Shown: positions 1-9,312, counted from the stretch's first letter. The stretch is DNA of 64,000 nucleotides from Pseudomonadales bacterium (GCA_029251375.1 JAQXDL010000008.1:35019-99018); one strand, 5' to 3'. Notes: generated by a model from the sequence alone, not told the origin. Made by a program: numbers and translations.

Positions 1-1008
1 CGTCATCACCGTCAGTATCAGTGGTAGCCCCGTGTGTAAGGCCATATAAGCGATGGCGCGGTGTTTAGGGTTAGGCTCAATGGCATCCAGACCGGATTGA
101 TCAGAGTTCGCCAAGCCTCGAAAGAAAGCCGCCATCATGTGAGTGTCTTCTGTACTGCCGATGACGATGATCAACGAAGGTATCATGGCACTCAGCAGAT
201 TTAACGGCACACCGGTCCATCCCAACATGCCAAAGGTCCAAACGATCGTTAATGCTGACGTCACTAAAGGGATCAGCGCCGCGAGGCCACTGCGCATAAA
301 CAATAAAATTGAAAGGATTAGCACCATCGCAGACAACGGACCAAGCAGTTTGAAATCCTCAGCGATACTGCTGCGCAATTCTTCATTGATACGTGGCGGT
401 CCCACCTGAAACAGCTTATCGAAACCTCCGGTTTGTTCCGCTAGCAATGCCTCTATGTCCGCGTAAAGCGCCGGATTGAAATCAACATCTTGCGGCGATT
501 CAGCCATGGTGACAATCATGGCTGTCGCATCACCATCAGCAGAAAATAAATTGCCAATGTACAAAGGGTTATCCAACGCCCGTCGTTTAATCTCGTCAAC
601 TTGCAATTGAGTCGTTGGTACGCCACTGATTAACGCCTGCGCACTAACCGACGGCAGACCGTCTTTAGTAGCACCCTCAATCGTTCGCAACGTAAACAGG
701 CTATCAACTCGACTCACATGATCGAGGCGTTTCAGACTGGTGTGTAAGCCCTCTAGGCGTGAAAGTTTGTCAGTGGACCAAAGCTCGTCGTCGCCAATAT
801 AGATAATTGTTTTGTTATCTGAGCCAAACTCGCCCATGACTTTTCTGTACACCAACCTGCCGGGATCATCTTCTGGAATCAGACTGTCAAAACTTGTATC
901 AATCTTCAGGTCATTTAAACCCAATGCCGTTAGTAACGTCACCAGCACAACCAGCGCAGTAACAATGGCGCGATGTCGTGCACCCAACAAGAACAACGAA
1001 GCCATCAT
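1..1008 (-). CDS. MMPL/RND-superfamily exporter, N-terminal part (runs off window)
   Basis: The first 336 codons are open and run off the left edge. Seen: a membrane segment near residues 15-35, a soluble periplasmic stretch of about 180 residues containing DTSFDSLIPEDDP, then three membrane segments around residues 218-288. The segment ends in GSTEDTHMM, in the place where RND/MMPL pumps carry a conserved acidic residue in a transmembrane helix for proton coupling. Family knowledge: MMPL-type RND proteins export lipids or other hydrophobic molecules from the inner membrane. The start ATG overlaps the stop of the upstream LolA-like gene (ATGA), so the two are translationally coupled. It is the last visible gene of the pqi operon. 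The substrate cannot be read from sequence; a lipid is inferred from context. Confidence 0.85.
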   Translation of the reverse strand, partial: MMASLFLLGARHRAIVTALVVLVTLLTALGLNDLKIDTSFDSLIPEDDPGRLVYRKVMGEFGSDNKTIIYIGDDELWSTDKLSRLEGLHTSLKRLDHVSRVDSLFTLRTIEGATKDGLPSVSAQALISGVPTTQLQVDEIKRRALDNPLYIGNLFSADGDATAMIVTMAESPQDVDFNPALYADIEALLAEQTGGFDKLFQVGPPRINEELRSSIAEDFKLLGPLSAMVLILSILLFMRSGLAALIPLVTSALTIVWTFGMLGWTGVPLNLLSAMIPSLIIVIGSTEDTHMMAAFFRGLANSDQSGLDAIEPNPKHRAIAYMALHTGLPLILTVMT

Positions 1009-2018
1009 CTGTCCGCTACCTCCTTGATGCTTAATGCTTGTGAAGTTTCTTGAGATGTCCGCTGAGTAGATTGCGGCGCGATCTTATCCGCCGGCTCATA
1101 CTGTAATTCCTTCATCGTGTTTTGATAAAGCCATTGCGGCGTGAAGTATTCAAGCGGCACGTAATCCGCTGAAAAAACCCGTCGATTAATCTTAAGCAGC
1201 GATTGATGTCCGGTCTGCTTGTCATCCATCAAAATCATATTAGCGCGCCACATGCTGCCTATGACCTGGGTGAGATCATGATTACTTTGACGTTTTTGCA
1301 GACGTCCCAAGTCATCGTAATGATCAGTTCGACTGCCGTACAAGTTATCCTGACGGATAAAGTGTCTTCGAAGCAGCCGGTTCGCATCGCTCTTGCCAAA
1401 CACATCAACGATGAAATACGCCATCCCTTCGACCATGGCGTCACGTTGCCGGCGGTAATCGTAGTCTTTCACATCCTCGCCGATCAAATTTTCAATGGAA
1501 AAATCGGAGCCGAGAAAATTTTCCGCATGAGCGTCACCCTCGTTGGTGATCATGACCTTGCCGAATGCCGGTAGGTATATTGATTGACTCGTCTTGTCGC
1601 CTTTTTTTTCCGCCAACAAAACCACGCCTTTTAAATCATTCGGCGAATCAAACACCAACATATAGCGCGCAATTTGCATCGCGCCCGCATCTTTATCAAT
1701 TACTTCGTCAACTCTGGAGTAGCGACGCAAATTGCGCGTCTCCCGATTACCCTGACGGTCAATCAGCACCATCGATTGCTCTTCATATACGTAGGGATAC
1801 TGTTGATGCTGGTCGTGCATTAATTTAATCAGCGTTTCACCGGACGCGTTAGCGTATTGCGTTAATGGTTCAGCTGAGCGTTCGACCTCGATGTCTTGTG
1901 TTACTACGTTAAATTCTTCATACCCGGTGTCGGAGTCAGTCGCAGCCTGAACGGACAAGGCGCTCAATATAGCAACTAAACCTAGCGCAATTGCACATCC
2001 GGGTAGAGGCTCATTCAT
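1005..2018 (-). CDS. Outer membrane lipoprotein-sorting protein (LolA-like fold)
   Basis: A 337-residue protein with a signal peptide (hydrophobic residues 9-24, likely cleavage after VQA). The body resembles the LolA-like family usually annotated as outer membrane lipoprotein-sorting protein, including the typical stretch ENFLGSDFSIENLIGED near residues 165-182. Such proteins are periplasmic with an open half-barrel suited to binding acyl chains, and are often encoded beside RND/MMPL pumps. Here the ATG overlaps the pqiC stop and the TGA overlaps the MMPL start, both by ATGA. I infer that it hands a lipid or lipoprotein between the MMPL pump and a periplasmic or outer-membrane acceptor, perhaps the Pqi machinery. 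It is not the housekeeping LolA, which is shorter and differs in sequence. Confidence 0.8.
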   Translation of the reverse strand: MNEPLPGCAIALGLVAILSALSVQAATDSDTGYEEFNVVTQDIEVERSAEPLTQYANASGETLIKLMHDQHQQYPYVYEEQSMVLIDRQGNRETRNLRRYSRVDEVIDKDAGAMQIARYMLVFDSPNDLKGVVLLAEKKGDKTSQSIYLPAFGKVMITNEGDAHAENFLGSDFSIENLIGEDVKDYDYRRQRDAMVEGMAYFIVDVFGKSDANRLLRRHFIRQDNLYGSRTDHYDDLGRLQKRQSNHDLTQVIGSMWRANMILMDDKQTGHQSLLKINRRVFSADYVPLEYFTPQWLYQNTMKELQYEPADKIAPQSTQRTSQETSQALSIKEVADR

Positions 2019-2620
2019 TTAAGCTTGGTCCCCTGCTCAGCAAGCAAAATCTCAGCCGCTGCACTGTTGCACACCTCGAACAAGAGTTTCTGCATACTCG
2101 CAACCATCATTGGATAATCGCCGCGGCCGACCTTCGCGCCGGACAAACTAAAAGACTGGGTCGCAAACACCTTGTAGGGCTTGCCACCGATAATTTGGAA
2201 GTGGCCGGCAAAAACAACCTCACCAACAGTACTTTGATCAAATTGATCGATGTATATCTCAACAACATAATCCGCTCGGTTGGATGAGCGTGTTAAAGGT
2301 GTACCGATATCGGCGGTATTAAGAAGCGTCGCAAAATTACGCGCCGTCGTCCGCATCAGATTTTTCTGTAAGGACTCTGCCCATTGATGATTATCGGAGA
2401 ACACCAGCTGATTTGAGCCGGACCGCATGGCAATCTGAAAGCGTTCAAGATATTGAGGCACATGCAGATCGCGTATCTCAATAGATAACCCGGGTGTTTG
2501 CGTCAGAGCCACCGAGTTGACGGGATCAATCAGGTAATAACTAATCGGCGCCCCACCTGATCGGCATCCTGTGACACAAATCAGTACCAATGTCAGATAC
2601 ATTACTCGACTAAGTTTCAC
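2015..2620 (-). CDS. pqiC: PqiC-type outer-membrane lipoprotein of an MCE transport system
   Basis: A 201-residue lipoprotein. The signal ends in a lipobox-like VTGC with Cys at about residue 19. The body (YYLIDPV near residue 30, VPQYLERFQ near 53, WAESL near 80) matches the PqiC/YmbA family. Known role: PqiC sits at the outer membrane and docks the periplasmic PqiB tunnel. The start is GTG, preceded by GGGGAG at a good distance. It follows pqiB by two bases and overlaps the LolA-like gene by ATGA. Confidence 0.85.
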   Translation of the reverse strand: MKLSRVMYLTLVLICVTGCRSGGAPISYYLIDPVNSVALTQTPGLSIEIRDLHVPQYLERFQIAMRSGSNQLVFSDNHQWAESLQKNLMRTTARNFATLLNTADIGTPLTRSSNRADYVVEIYIDQFDQSTVGEVVFAGHFQIIGGKPYKVFATQSFSLSGAKVGRGDYPMMVASMQKLLFEVCNSAAAEILLAEQGTKLK

Positions 2621-2622
2621 GC

Positions 2623-4293
2623 TTACTCCCCTGCATTTTTATCTTCTCGCTCCGTTGGACGACCAAAGATGAGCGAATCTGGGTGACGCTGTAAGATTTC
2701 AATCAGATGCCGTATGGCTTTGGCCGTTTCGTCCAACTCACCGGTGACCTTTATTAGGTTGTACTGCAAAGGCGATGTTGGCGTTAGGACACCATCCAAC
2801 ATCTGAAGTGTTGTATCGAGATTTGAAAGTACAGTATTCGCCGACAGGATCGTCTCATCCAAACCAGACTCATCTACTTCTTCAAGAATGTTCTTCAATG
2901 CGCGTAGCGATGCCTGCAGATCGGTAACCGTCTCTTCTGTCTTAGGTTTGTTCACCAAGCCTTCAACACCGTCAAGAATATTCACGATATCGCTGCCCAA
3001 CGCTTCAACATCGACCCCTTCAAGCTTCGCCATCAAACCTTGTATTGATTGTGTCATCGCCTCAAGCGCGCCTGGCACCGTCGGCAGTTCTGGGTGCGGA
3101 CTATCCGCATCGCCAAGATAAATGGCATCGCTACCGGGGTACATATTCAGCTCGACAAATAATTGCCCCGTCAGCAAACTGCCGGTTGCCAGTCGTGCCC
3201 GTAAACCTTGATCAATCAGAGTCTGTAGTGTTTGTAGCGGAGATATTTCTGCACTGGCATCGCGGTCAATGATACGTTCCGGCTCAACCTCCACTAACAC
3301 AGGAATACGGAACGACGAACTTTCACTTTCAAACTCAAGCTTAATATCTAACACGCTACCAATTTGTATACCCTTGAACTCTAGCGGCGCACCGGGACTC
3401 AGACCCCGCACGGAACTGCTGAAATACATCAAAAACTGTTGTTTGCGTGTGTAGGTTTCTTCCACAATTTGGTCATAGTCGGAATAAAGCGTAAATATTA
3501 GGTTTTCGATTTCTGTTTCGTTGTTTCGCTCTCTCATATGCGGCGTCTCAAAGGCGATGCCGCCAATTAGAAGCGCCTGCAGCGATGCTGTTTTAACATC
3601 AAATCCGTTTGCATCAAGCGATACATCCATACCGCTGACGTTCCAAAATCGCGTGTTACCTTTTATCAGCTGACTATAAGGTTCTCTGACGAAAACATGC
3701 ATAAAGATACTTTTGGCATCGCTACCCAACTCATAACCCAGTACTTCGCCTGCGAGTAAACCCTGATAATAAAGTGGTGAGCCCGTACCCAACGAACCCA
3801 GCGCATCGGAAATCAACGTTAACTGCACACCTTCATCATCGCGCGTTATGAGCGGCATTTTCTCAAGTCCAACGAAATGGTTTTGGCTTGAACCGGGACC
3901 AGGATCGATTTCAATGTACGATCCTGAAATCAATGTGCCCAAGCCCGAAACGCCGCGCAAACTGAGCTGTGGTTTAACGACCCAAAACCGCGTGTTTCGG
4001 CGTAGAAAATCTTCCATACCTTGGTTGAATGTTGCCTGTAAAATAACGTGATCAAAATCATCAGCAAACTGAATTTCTTCAACCACACCAATATCAACAC
4101 TCTTGTACTTGATACGCGTCTTGCCCGCTTCTATACCTTCTGCAGTGCGGAAGGTAATCGTGGCAGTCGGTAATTGATCAACCAAGGTTCTGGCGACTAG
4201 CCAGGCACCAACGATGATGGTGATCAATGGGATAATCCAAATGATTGAAGGACCCGCCCGCTGACTAATTTTAGGTCTTCCGTGCTCGCTCAA
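2623..4293 (-). CDS. pqiB: PqiB, MCE-domain intermembrane lipid transport protein
   Basis: A 556-residue protein anchored by one N-terminal membrane helix (about residues 14-34) and followed by three MCE domains (roughly 43-135, 160-225 and 285-390) and a long helical C-terminal region. The first domain contains TAEGIEAGKTRIKYKSVDIG and the third GAPLEFKGIQIGSV, typical of MCE repeats. The E. coli homologue forms stacked rings and a helical needle bridging inner and outer membranes to carry phospholipid. The length is close to E. coli PqiB. The start ATGA overlaps the end of pqiA. Confidence 0.92.
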   Translation of the reverse strand: MSEHGRPKISQRAGPSIIWIIPLITIIVGAWLVARTLVDQLPTATITFRTAEGIEAGKTRIKYKSVDIGVVEEIQFADDFDHVILQATFNQGMEDFLRRNTRFWVVKPQLSLRGVSGLGTLISGSYIEIDPGPGSSQNHFVGLEKMPLITRDDEGVQLTLISDALGSLGTGSPLYYQGLLAGEVLGYELGSDAKSIFMHVFVREPYSQLIKGNTRFWNVSGMDVSLDANGFDVKTASLQALLIGGIAFETPHMRERNNETEIENLIFTLYSDYDQIVEETYTRKQQFLMYFSSSVRGLSPGAPLEFKGIQIGSVLDIKLEFESESSSFRIPVLVEVEPERIIDRDASAEISPLQTLQTLIDQGLRARLATGSLLTGQLFVELNMYPGSDAIYLGDADSPHPELPTVPGALEAMTQSIQGLMAKLEGVDVEALGSDIVNILDGVEGLVNKPKTEETVTDLQASLRALKNILEEVDESGLDETILSANTVLSNLDTTLQMLDGVLTPTSPLQYNLIKVTGELDETAKAIRHLIEILQRHPDSLIFGRPTEREDKNAGE

Positions 4294-5585
4294 TTGACTA
4301 CCTGAATATGAGAACTATGTTTATTGTCAGCCTTAACACCGCTGTCGCTTTGTGATCGATCAGTCGTTTGCTGGGCTCTGTCCCAGATTAGACGTGGGTC
4401 AAAACTATGCGCGGCCAGCATGGTCAAGATGACCGCGCCTGCAAAAAATGTTGCGCCTATGCCAGGCTCTATGGTCGCAACCAAGCCTAGCTTCACTAAC
4501 CCTGCCAGTAACCCTACCAGAAAAACATCGACCATTGACCACGCCCCGACAACTTCCGTTATTCGGAATAATCGGGTCCGATCCTCCGGCCGCCAAGTTG
4601 ATTGCCTGTGTACCGATAGCAACAAATAGCAAAGTGCCACGATCTTCAAAAATGGCACGACAACGCTCGCAACTAACACAATCAGCGCCAAGCCCCAGAG
4701 CCCACCGTCCATCAACTTGATCACGCCACTGATAATAGTGTCGGGCGAACCTCGCCCCAATGTTTTAACCGTCATGACTGGGAAAATATTTGCCGGAATC
4801 AGAAACACAATCGCCGACATCACAAATGCCGTTGTCCTTTGCAAACTATCGATCAGGCGGTGGTGCATCGCCGCACCGCAACGAGGACAATCGACAAAGT
4901 CCTCCTCACTGGTTCGAATTAATCCGCAAGAGTGACAACTAATACATGAAGTGTTGGGTTCAATATCGCTGCTTGATAATTGTTTCACCTTAGATAACCG
5001 CCAAAGCACTTGCGGATCAAAATAGATACGCGCGGCGGTGTAACTGATCAACATACCGACAAAGGCGAATATGCCAAGCCCCGGGGTTATCGTCGCAAGC
5101 TTTTGCAACTTCACAACTGAGATTAATGTACCGAGCATGAATACGCCAAGCAAACTCCAAGGCTCAATCGCACGAACAATGCGAAACACTAGCCCATGCC
5201 CAAGAGGAAGATTACCGAATCGAGCCGGCAGCAATAAATACATCATGCCAACAACAACGATCAGTGGGAAGACGATACTGGTCATCAGGACAACAAGCCC
5301 GAGCTCACCCATACCGAACTCATAGAGCGCCCACGCGCCACTAAAGACCTGATTCTCTTCAGTTATGCCAGCCGTCTTCATGATGAGAAAAGGATAGCTA
5401 TAGGCCACCAACATCAACACAAATGTCGTACAGTAAAGTGCAAGGCTCTTATCTAACGAACTATTAATCTCGCGATAGAGTTCCGAGTCACATCTTGTAC
5501 AGCTTGCCTTGGCACCCGAAGCAATGGGATTTCGTTCATAAATCGCGTCGCATTCATGGCAAGCAACCAAAGGGGGACTGCTCAA
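4290..5585 (-). CDS. pqiA: PqiA, integral membrane partner of PqiB
   Basis: A 431-residue inner-membrane protein made of two homologous halves, each with a four-Cys zinc ribbon followed by about four transmembrane helices. The first ribbon has CHEC and CTRC near residues 9-34; the second has CISCHSC and CPRC near 213-238. This is the standard PqiA/YebS architecture. The start is TTG, because the first zinc ribbon begins immediately after it and no closer ATG keeps that ribbon; GAGAG lies just upstream. It is first in a five-gene overlapping operon, so the promoter probably lies in 5586-5706. In E. coli this operon is induced by paraquat; no matching operator was recognised here. Confidence 0.9.
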   Translation of the reverse strand: MSSPPLVACHECDAIYERNPIASGAKASCTRCDSELYREINSSLDKSLALYCTTFVLMLVAYSYPFLIMKTAGITEENQVFSGAWALYEFGMGELGLVVLMTSIVFPLIVVVGMMYLLLPARFGNLPLGHGLVFRIVRAIEPWSLLGVFMLGTLISVVKLQKLATITPGLGIFAFVGMLISYTAARIYFDPQVLWRLSKVKQLSSSDIEPNTSCISCHSCGLIRTSEEDFVDCPRCGAAMHHRLIDSLQRTTAFVMSAIVFLIPANIFPVMTVKTLGRGSPDTIISGVIKLMDGGLWGLALIVLVASVVVPFLKIVALCYLLLSVHRQSTWRPEDRTRLFRITEVVGAWSMVDVFLVGLLAGLVKLGLVATIEPGIGATFFAGAVILTMLAAHSFDPRLIWDRAQQTTDRSQSDSGVKADNKHSSHIQVVN

Positions 5586-5706
5586 CGGCCGCTCTCTTTA
5601 ACTTCTTGTGCCGCCAAGATTACCATTTTATGAAGCTCAGACAACATCCCTAGTTTAGGTGAGCGTGCTTCAACAGAGATAAACGAAGATCTCACCATCA
5701 GCAAAT

Positions 5707-6213
5707 TCAATCAAGTTCTTGTAACGTTGCCAGCAGATGAGACAAGGCTGCGAGAGTGAAGGCTGTCATGTTACCGCCTCTATCATCACTGCCGGTACTA
5801 ATCGTTATATTGCGATCAATGGGACCCGACACCCCCACCACGCTGGTTCCCGCCGCATGACCATAGGGGCTTGCGGCAGGTCCCGTCGCCCCAAGCTCAG
5901 CCAAACCCCAAGTCGCGTCCAGCTTGCGTCGTGCGGCGGAGGCAAATTCAGCCACCATTTCTTGCGTTAATGGCTTTAAATCTTTTACTCGGGCTTTATC
6001 GATATCCAGAAAAGCTCGACGTGACGCGAGGGTATACACGACTGTGCCACCAAGGAAAAATGCAGAAGCGCCTGGCGTCGCTAGTAAACTGGCAGATATA
6101 AGTCCTCCCGTTGAGGACTCTGCGATAGAAATCATTTCGCCGCGATGCTTCAGCCGTTCGGCAATTTGCTGTGTAATCAAACTTATTTTGTTCGAGTCTG
6201 TGTCGTCAAACAT
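5707..6213 (-). CDS. CinA C-terminal family protein (PncC-type amidohydrolase)
   Basis: A 168-residue single-domain CinA_C protein. Visible hallmarks are the nucleophile region SIAESSTGGLISASL near residues 29-43, VVYTLASRRAFLDI in the middle, and GATGPAASPYG near residue 108, as in nicotinamide-nucleotide amidases. Known members deamidate NMN to NaMN in pyridine nucleotide salvage. The usual GxAGP motif reads GATGP here and the protein is close to the normal 160-residue size, so family assignment is good but activity is less certain. It is transcribed toward pqiA with a 121-base gap and diverges from the enoyl-CoA hydratase at 6289. Confidence 0.78.
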   Translation of the reverse strand: MFDDTDSNKISLITQQIAERLKHRGEMISIAESSTGGLISASLLATPGASAFFLGGTVVYTLASRRAFLDIDKARVKDLKPLTQEMVAEFASAARRKLDATWGLAELGATGPAASPYGHAAGTSVVGVSGPIDRNITISTGSDDRGGNMTAFTLAALSHLLATLQELD

Positions 6214-6275
6214 ATTGCACCTGTTAGCCTTGAATCAAACTCCCGTTTAGGAAATGATAATCAGCGATGAATTAT

Positions 6276-6291
6276 GGAGGTCTATAAAGTG
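6276..6291 (+). promoter_or_regulatory. Strong Shine-Dalgarno supporting a GTG start
   Basis: GGAGG at 6276-6280 followed by eight bases and GTG at 6289. The in-frame ATG at 6274 overlaps this ribosome binding site and has no site of its own, so the GTG is the better start for the hydratase. Confidence 0.6.
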
Positions 6292-7146
6292 GATACAGGT
6301 AAATTTACTGGTTTCGAAGTGACATTACAAAAACCCGGTATCGCTTGGATCGAATTCAATGAGCCTGACAAGCTAAACGGCATGAATACCCGCAAGAAAC
6401 GCGATCTTATTGAAACCCTTATTCAGGCTCAAATGGACGATGCCGTCAGAGTCGTGTGCTTTATTGGTCAAGGACGTGGTTTTTGCGCCGGAGACGATCT
6501 CAGCGCGTATACCTCCGCTGGCGGTGATAGCGCAGGATTGGTACCCGACATCCACCCCGGACATGATTCACCCATGGGTACTTACAATGCTTTGAAACAT
6601 ATATCTCAAGCACTAAACCAAGCCATTCGTAAACTCGACAAGATCACCATCGCCGCCATTAACGGCATTGCCATTCAAACAGGTCTTTCTCTCGCACTGG
6701 CATGCGATTTCAAAATTGCCGCAAAGCAAGCAAAGCTTGGCAGTGCAACACTACGTTTTGGATTACTACCAGACGAAGGCGGCCAATTTCTTCTATTGCA
6801 GCATATGGGACTGACGAAAACCCTCGACTTTGTCATGCGAAAGCGGATTGTTTCTGCCGATGAAGCGCTATCGCTCGGGCTCGTAAACGAAGTGGTACCG
6901 GATGCAGAGTTACGATCAAGCGTTGAAGCACTGGCAATGGAAATGGCACAGGGACCGCAGGTCGCGATGCGACTATTGAAACAATCGGTTTATCAAGCAG
7001 CAAACCTGACGTTTGAGCAGGCCTGTGAAGAGATTGCCGCCAAGACAGCGATCTCCGATCACCATCCCGATACGAAAGAAGGGGTTGCGTCATTCCGAGA
7101 AAAACGCTCGCCCGAATTCAACGAATGGCTGAAAAAATACGAGTAA
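6289..7146 (+). CDS. Enoyl-CoA hydratase/isomerase family protein
   Basis: A crotonase-fold protein of about 285 residues from the GTG start. The first oxyanion-hole segment is GQGRGFCAGDDLSAY and the second is AAINGIAIQTGLSLALACDFKIAA. At the usual second catalytic glutamate position there is FGLLPDEGGQFLL, so an acidic pair D-E is retained. It may hydrate enoyl-CoA or act as an isomerase. The C-terminus has the family FREKRSPEF motif. It stands alone on the plus strand and converges with the amidohydrolase, whose stop is two bases away. The specific substrate is not deducible. Confidence 0.82.
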   Translation: MDTGKFTGFEVTLQKPGIAWIEFNEPDKLNGMNTRKKRDLIETLIQAQMDDAVRVVCFIGQGRGFCAGDDLSAYTSAGGDSAGLVPDIHPGHDSPMGTYNALKHISQALNQAIRKLDKITIAAINGIAIQTGLSLALACDFKIAAKQAKLGSATLRFGLLPDEGGQFLLLQHMGLTKTLDFVMRKRIVSADEALSLGLVNEVVPDAELRSSVEALAMEMAQGPQVAMRLLKQSVYQAANLTFEQACEEIAAKTAISDHHPDTKEGVASFREKRSPEFNEWLKKYE

Positions 7147-7147
7147 A

Positions 7148-8845
7148 TCACATACCGCCAGCGACGTTATAAACTTCTTTACCGCCGACGACTGTTCTGA
7201 GCACCTGTATGTTAAGGATGTCATCTTCCTCAACCTGCATAAGGTCTTGGCTCAAGACAATGAAATCAGCCCACTTACCCACTTCAAGAGAACCCTTTAG
7301 ATGCTCTTCAAAGGCGCCGTAAGCAGGTCCAATTGTGTAGGCTTGCAGCGCTTGCAGACGAGACAGTTTTTGAGCGGGCTCAAATCCACCCGCCGGCTCA
7401 CCTTTTAACGTTCTGCGACTCACCAATGCATAGTAAGAAGCGAATGGATTAATCGGCTCTACCGGCACGTCAGTGCCGTTAATTAATATTGCGTTTGTCT
7501 CCAATAGCTTGCGCCAAACATAGGCTCCCTCATCAATCCGGGCTCGACCCAGCCGGTCAATGGCCCAAGGCCGGTCTGAGCTCATATGGATACCCTGTAC
7601 CGATGCGATCACACCAAGCTGGCCGAATCTCGGTATATCAACAGCCGAGATGTGTTGGGCATGCTCAATTCTGAATCGAACACCGCGATCTTTACCATCG
7701 AAGAGATCGTCATAAATATCCAACACAGCCCGATTAGCTAGATCACCAATCGCATGAATACCTACTTGAAAGCCTCTGCGATAGGCCTGGTGACTGACGT
7801 CCGACATATAGTCAATTGGCATTGTCGGCAAACCGTTGGTTTCGGGTCGGTCTGTGTAGGGCTCAAGCAACCAGGCACCTCTAGATCCAAGCGCACCATC
7901 TGCGACCAACTTTACCGCCTGCACCGTTAGGTAGTCGCCTACCTGCGGACCAGATTCAAACCAACGCTCAAGCAAAGGCTTTTCTGCGCCAGAAAGCATC
8001 ACCCAGAGACGGCTCGTTAGCTTTTTCTCAGCCTCGAACTGTTGATACAAATCAATCGTTTGTTGATTGACACCGGCATCTTGGAAACTGGTCACGCCAT
8101 TCTCTGCCAACACCGCTAATGCAAGTTGAAGCGCCCTTAATTGCTGCTGTTTTGATGTGGGTGGTATGACCGAGCGAATCAACGCCTGAGCACGCTCATT
8201 GAAGATACCGGTGGCGGCGCCTTTATCATCTCGAATTATTTCGCCGTCGCCAGCTACAAGGGTATTCAGCGTGATGCCTGCTATCTCCATCGCCTTGGCA
8301 TTTGCGAAGCCTGCGTGACCACTGGCATGGACGAGATAAACCGGGTTATGCGGGGAAACTTCACTTAAGCGCGCGTGGGTTTGAAACCCATCGATTGAAT
8401 CAACCGGTTTTGGCTGCCATTTACTTTGATGCCAACCCCTGCCTAATATCCACTCGCCAGGTTTTGCTGCATCAACAGCAAGCGCAACCCTTTGAATTAA
8501 AGCGTCGTAATTTTCAACCGTACTGAGATCAAGATTTAGCTGCGATAGACCCAAAGACATAAGATGTCCGTGGCTCTCAATAAAACCGGGAATCACCGTC
8601 TTACCGTCTAAATCAATTATCAATGTCTGCTCGGAGATTAGTCGTTTAGCTTGTTGCGCTTGGCCGACAAACTGAATCTTTCCCCTTGATTCGTAGAGCG
8701 CCTCGACGATTTGGTTTTCTTGGTCGACAAGTCGAATGTGACCGTTGATATAAAGCGTGTCCGCAAAGCTGACGCAACACACAAACTGCAACGTCGTTGC
8801 CATAATCAAGGTCGCTGAACTTGGTCGAATGAATGCTAATTTCAT
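7148..8845 (-). CDS. Exported YtcJ-like metal-dependent amidohydrolase
   Basis: A 565-residue member of amidohydrolase family 3 with a putative signal peptide (hydrophobic residues 13-28, cleavage likely after SFA). Metal-site motifs are visible: ESHGHLMSLG near residue 90, VGIHAIGDLANRAV near 360, FRIEHAQHIS near 390 and NGTDVPVEPINPF near 455. Relatives hydrolyse C-N bonds of varied small molecules. Export is unusual for cytoplasmic YtcJ members but common in marine gammaproteobacteria, and it suits scavenging of peptides or amides outside the cell, like the M19 dipeptidase at 10-11 kb. The substrate is unknown. Confidence 0.85.
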   Translation of the reverse strand: MKLAFIRPSSATLIMATTLQFVCCVSFADTLYINGHIRLVDQENQIVEALYESRGKIQFVGQAQQAKRLISEQTLIIDLDGKTVIPGFIESHGHLMSLGLSQLNLDLSTVENYDALIQRVALAVDAAKPGEWILGRGWHQSKWQPKPVDSIDGFQTHARLSEVSPHNPVYLVHASGHAGFANAKAMEIAGITLNTLVAGDGEIIRDDKGAATGIFNERAQALIRSVIPPTSKQQQLRALQLALAVLAENGVTSFQDAGVNQQTIDLYQQFEAEKKLTSRLWVMLSGAEKPLLERWFESGPQVGDYLTVQAVKLVADGALGSRGAWLLEPYTDRPETNGLPTMPIDYMSDVSHQAYRRGFQVGIHAIGDLANRAVLDIYDDLFDGKDRGVRFRIEHAQHISAVDIPRFGQLGVIASVQGIHMSSDRPWAIDRLGRARIDEGAYVWRKLLETNAILINGTDVPVEPINPFASYYALVSRRTLKGEPAGGFEPAQKLSRLQALQAYTIGPAYGAFEEHLKGSLEVGKWADFIVLSQDLMQVEEDDILNIQVLRTVVGGKEVYNVAGGM

Positions 8846-8976
8846 TGTGGGACTCGAACCAATACGCTTACATTTTTAATCTTCTACACCCCTTTTCAAA
8901 CATGTTCATATTCTTCAATAGCGACACAATTAGGGTCACCTGAGGTTACCTAACATAACCGTTTGAAAAGCCGCTA

Positions 8977-9003
8977 CAATAACGACAATAACGACAATAA
9001 CGA
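8977..9003. repeat. Three tandem copies of a 9-base unit
   Basis: CAATAACGA occurs three times head to tail at 8977-8985, 8986-8994 and 8995-9003, in the gap between the amidohydrolase start and the end of the DUF3012 gene. It is probably a slippage product. Confidence 0.85.
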
Positions 9004-9034
9004 CGAAGGCGACAACAGATAGGTAAGAGCCGCG

Positions 9035-9226
9035 TTAGAATACACAATAGCGCGTAAAGTCAGCGGCTTCGTTAGCAGTCCATTCACCCTTAGGCTTATC
9101 CTTTAGGGCTTTACACCACCGTTCACTTCCTACCTCAGCCCCGCAGGCCGATAGCAGCAAGAGACCGGTTAGAAGCAAGGGCATGAAGAATAGAAGTTTT
9201 GACATTCGCAAAGCGCATTGGGCCAT
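9035..9226 (-). CDS. DUF3012-family small lipoprotein
   Basis: A 63-residue lipoprotein: hydrophobic signal, lipobox LLSAC with the lipidated Cys near residue 28, then a roughly 35-residue mature domain with GSERWCKALKDKPKGEW, TANEAADF and a terminal YCVF. This matches DUF3012, a short family of gammaproteobacterial lipoproteins of unknown function. The two conserved cysteines (WC and YC) could form a disulfide in the periplasm. GAGAG lies upstream of the ATG; a second in-frame ATG seven codons on is possible. Confidence 0.8.
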   Translation of the reverse strand: MAQCALRMSKLLFFMPLLLTGLLLLSACGAEVGSERWCKALKDKPKGEWTANEAADFTRYCVF

Positions 9227-9276
9227 ATTTATTCTCTCGTAAAAATAGCGTTTATTACTTACCGGCGCTTCTTCTC

Positions 9277-9312
9277 TTCATTGTTCTATTCATTGTTCTA
9301 TTCATTGTTCTA
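9277..9312. repeat. Three tandem copies of a 12-base unit
   Basis: TTCATTGTTCTA is repeated three times exactly at 9277-9288, 9289-9300 and 9301-9312, in the gap upstream of the DUF3012 gene. A change in copy number could alter promoter spacing, but that is inference. Confidence 0.88.

Noticed and set aside
6274..6288. ATG at 6274 as the enoyl-CoA hydratase start.
   Set aside because: It overlaps a perfect GGAGG whose spacing fits the GTG at 6289, and has no ribosome site itself.
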